Assembly (NCBI GenBank): GCA_030706265.1
Contig: JAUZOX010000080.1
Coordinates: 1-8,973 of the forward strand
Origin: Bacteroidota bacterium
GTDB taxonomy: Bacteria; Bacteroidota; Bacteroidia; Bacteroidales; Cfx3-03
DNA: 8,973 bases
Reading direction: 5' to 3'
Shown piece after piece: positions 6,796 through 8,973 of this stretch. A program made the translations under genes and the position numbers. The notes beneath the pieces are model-generated. The model was given only the letters and a program-made list of their open reading frames with translations. It did not search any database and was not told the origin of the DNA. Positions within the stretch are counted from its first letter, which is position 1, and every line of letters starts with the position of its first letter.

Positions 6796-8973
6796 TTATT
6801 CAAATTCTTTCATCTTCTCATTCAGAACCGATTCAATATTCTTAGCCAGGTTAAGATCCTTGTATTTGGTAGCAATCAGTCCTAATTGCTGAATGACAGC
6901 TAATCCGGTTCTGATTTCTTCCTGGAAGGCCTCCTGACCTCTGCGCGTATAGGAATGATAGTAGCTCAAATCATGTGAATAGCAATTCAGTGTCCGGTTC
7001 AACAAAGCTTCGGCTTTTGCCTTTTCGCCAACCAGATAATACAATTCGATATAACTCAGATCATAAGTTTCGGGAACGAATTTATCATATGGAAAGTATT
7101 TCTCGTTAAGACCGAGCAAATCCTTTGCCTTATTGATCTGGTGGTTTCTGATCATCCACTGGGCCGTACGGATCACATTTTGCTTGAACCTGATGATGTT
7201 ATTCCTGCTTTCGGGATCAACATACACCTTCGGATCATTGAGGTTACCCCATTTGCACTTGTTCATCAATATGTCATAAGAACCCGGTCCGTCAACACCG
7301 CCCAGGCCATTGACATAATCTGCCGAATCGACTTTCACCGGCATAAACTTATAGACCCATCCTTCCTGGAAACAGTACCCGTCTATATTGCATGATTTGG
7401 AGACAGAATAGGGAGCGGAGAAATAAATAGGACGCTTCCAGTTATTGGTTGCAATCAAATCAAGCATAATCAGATCATTCTTATACAATGCGTTCGATTT
7501 GATGGTCCAGTAAATGGTATCGACCATTTTCTTTCTCAAATATGCAGGTACGATTCCGTTTTTGAAACAGGCAGCAGTATCTACCGTGATCTTGATCTTC
7601 TTGGTGGGGAAGAACTTTAACGACTTGCCATTCTCAAGGGTTGCAAATGTACGCGGATCGTTGCTCTTGATAAAATCAATGAAGTCTTTGAGTTCAACGG
7701 CACCATTTATACCCATGTCGTTATACGGAATGGCGTCATTGGTTCCCTGTTGATATTGGTCGGGGGCCAAGGTGATCGGCATCGGATCCGACTCATAGTT
7801 TTTGTTATAGAGTTGTTGAATGTACCATGGACCTCCTGCCAGCTCTAGATTGACGTCGCGGACATCCGTTTTAACCCCTTCCACTTCCTGATTATACCAC
7901 AATGGATAAGTATCGTTGTCACCGTTGGTAAACAAGATTCCCTGCTTATCACATGATACGAGATAATCTTGTCCAAAGTCTCTTGCAGCATATTTAGCTG
8001 ATCTGTCGTGAGTATGCCAGTTTTGCTGTGCCATGATGCCCGGAACCAAAATGGTAGTCAAGACGGCAACAATAATCACGGCAGGGATTTCTTTTGATTT
8101 CAGATAGTTTTTCAACCAGTCAATCAAACAAAGCACACCCAGTCCGACCCAGATTGCAAAAGCCATAAACGAGGCCGCATAGGAATAATCACGTTCACGC
8201 GGTTCGTAAGGTTTCTGATTCAGGAAGACCACAATGGCGATACCCGTCATGAGGAACAACATAATCACCACGATATTGCCCTTGAAATCCTTTTTCATCT
8301 GGAAGTAGAAACCCAGTAATCCAAGCAAGAAAGGCAACATGAAATACCTGGCCATCCCGGTATTTTGATACCGTTCTGGTAAGTCCGTCTGGGGATTACC
8401 CAATCGCCAATTGTCGATGAAAGGAATACCGGTTATCCAGTTTCCCTTGGCGTTATCGCCAAAACCTTGAATGTCGTTTTGTCTCCCCGAGAAATTCCAC
8501 ATCAGATAGCGCATGTACATCCACCCTACCTGGTATTTGAAAAAGAATTTCAGATTTTCACCAAAGGTAGGTACCATCAGCGTTTCAGGATTACCCTCCT
8601 GATTGGTCGCGGTAACAGGCCGTCCGGGACCACCCCATTGTTTATAAAATTCGGATGCACCGGGTCTGTCGGCATCGCTCGCCCACATGCGCGGAAAGAA
8701 TCCGGTAAAGTTTGGATCATAAACAGGAATGGCTTCTTTCTGATCATCGATGACCACATAATTTCCTTTGGTAAAGTCCTTTTTGTAAACCGGATTACCG
8801 GGCTTATAGCTCACAACCGGTGCCGTGTAGTAATTGCCATAAAGCAATGGCCATGTGCCGTATTGCTCACGGTTGAGGAAAGAAACCAGGCTAAGGGGAT
8901 CTTTAGGAGCGCCGAAATTAATCGGAGTGCCTGCATTGGAACGAATCACCAACATCAGGAAAGAAGAATATCC
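6796..8973 (-). CDS. TMEM260-like (DUF2723) membrane glycosyltransferase-fold protein, GT117 family, 5'-truncated by window edge
   Basis: The minus frame is open from the right edge to a TAA at 6796-6798 and gives 725 residues. The ATG at 8955 is internal, since six in-frame codons precede it, and full-length members are usually about 1000-1100 residues, so the N-terminal multi-pass part is missing here. Family hallmarks are visible: SNAGTPINFGAPKDP and FLNREQYGTWPLLYGNYY (about 8840-8955), four hydrophobic segments (about 8290-8350, 8220-8280, 8115-8175, 8030-8090), PYEPRERDYSYAASF between the second and third, and NGDNDTYPLWYNQEVEG followed by TDVRDVN just after the fourth. The last 400 or so residues are a soluble, probably periplasmic, domain ending in helical repeat-like sequence. 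Human TMEM260 is a protein O-mannosyltransferase and founds CAZy GT117. The bacterial acceptor is not established, so a transferase role is inferred from family. The catalytic loop expected near the N-terminus is off the window. The gene stands alone here and converges on the efflux operon. Confidence 0.9.
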   Translation of the reverse strand, partial: GYSSFLMLVIRSNAGTPINFGAPKDPLSLVSFLNREQYGTWPLLYGNYYTAPVVSYKPGNPVYKKDFTKGNYVVIDDQKEAIPVYDPNFTGFFPRMWASDADRPGASEFYKQWGGPGRPVTATNQEGNPETLMVPTFGENLKFFFKYQVGWMYMRYLMWNFSGRQNDIQGFGDNAKGNWITGIPFIDNWRLGNPQTDLPERYQNTGMARYFMLPFLLGLLGFYFQMKKDFKGNIVVIMLFLMTGIAIVVFLNQKPYEPRERDYSYAASFMAFAIWVGLGVLCLIDWLKNYLKSKEIPAVIIVAVLTTILVPGIMAQQNWHTHDRSAKYAARDFGQDYLVSCDKQGILFTNGDNDTYPLWYNQEVEGVKTDVRDVNLELAGGPWYIQQLYNKNYESDPMPITLAPDQYQQGTNDAIPYNDMGINGAVELKDFIDFIKSNDPRTFATLENGKSLKFFPTKKIKITVDTAACFKNGIVPAYLRKKMVDTIYWTIKSNALYKNDLIMLDLIATNNWKRPIYFSAPYSVSKSCNIDGYCFQEGWVYKFMPVKVDSADYVNGLGGVDGPGSYDILMNKCKWGNLNDPKVYVDPESRNNIIRFKQNVIRTAQWMIRNHQINKAKDLLGLNEKYFPYDKFVPETYDLSYIELYYLVGEKAKAEALLNRTLNCYSHDLSYYHSYTRRGQEAFQEEIRTGLAVIQQLGLIATKYKDLNLAKNIESVLNEKMKEFE

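Noticed and set aside
8577..8955. ATG at 8955 as the true start of the minus-strand gene
   Set aside because: The frame stays open to the window edge, and the family has a large N-terminal membrane domain that would be missing, so the gene is simply cut by the window.

Overview
The window looks like Bacteroidetes (Bacteroidota) chromosome. Three things point there: a TMEM260-like/DUF2723 protein (CAZy GT117) of the type common in that phylum, start codons without Shine-Dalgarno sequences in the efflux operon, and a TAnnTTTG-type -7 promoter element (TACCTTTG at 222-229). No rRNA, tRNA, CRISPR array, transposase or integrase is visible.

Layout. Bases 1-168 hold the 3' end of a plus-strand gene for a membrane protein of uncertain family, possibly an FtsX-like ABC permease. 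A 136-base gap with a probable promoter follows. Bases 305-5814 are a compact three-gene plus-strand operon for a complete tripartite RND drug-efflux pump: a lipoprotein periplasmic adaptor, an inner-membrane RND transporter of the AcrB/HAE-1 type, and a TolC-like outer-membrane channel. The first two genes overlap by 4 bases (ATGA) and the third starts 18 bases after the second. A perfect 23-bp-arm hairpin flanked by A and T tracts (5851-5898) closes the operon. Bases 6796-8973 on the minus strand are the C-terminal 725 residues of a large TMEM260-like membrane protein whose N-terminus lies beyond the right edge; one or two hairpins (6728-6775 and 6648-6680) sit behind its stop codon.

The pump operon and the minus-strand gene converge on a 981-base stretch (5815-6795) with no convincing gene. 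It is rich in repeats: an array with 11-bp periodicity (about 5958-6023), a large hairpin with a competing third arm (6305-6375), and a short dispersed-type palindrome (6411-6440) that is often mis-annotated as protein.

How the genes work together. The adaptor, transporter and channel should assemble into one envelope-spanning pump that uses the proton gradient to expel hydrophobic or amphipathic compounds; the substrate cannot be read from sequence, and no regulator gene is inside the window. The TMEM260-like protein is a separate transcription unit with no evident link to the pump. The known genes are ordinary for the phylum. The least explained content is the structured, repeat-bearing spacer between the convergent genes.
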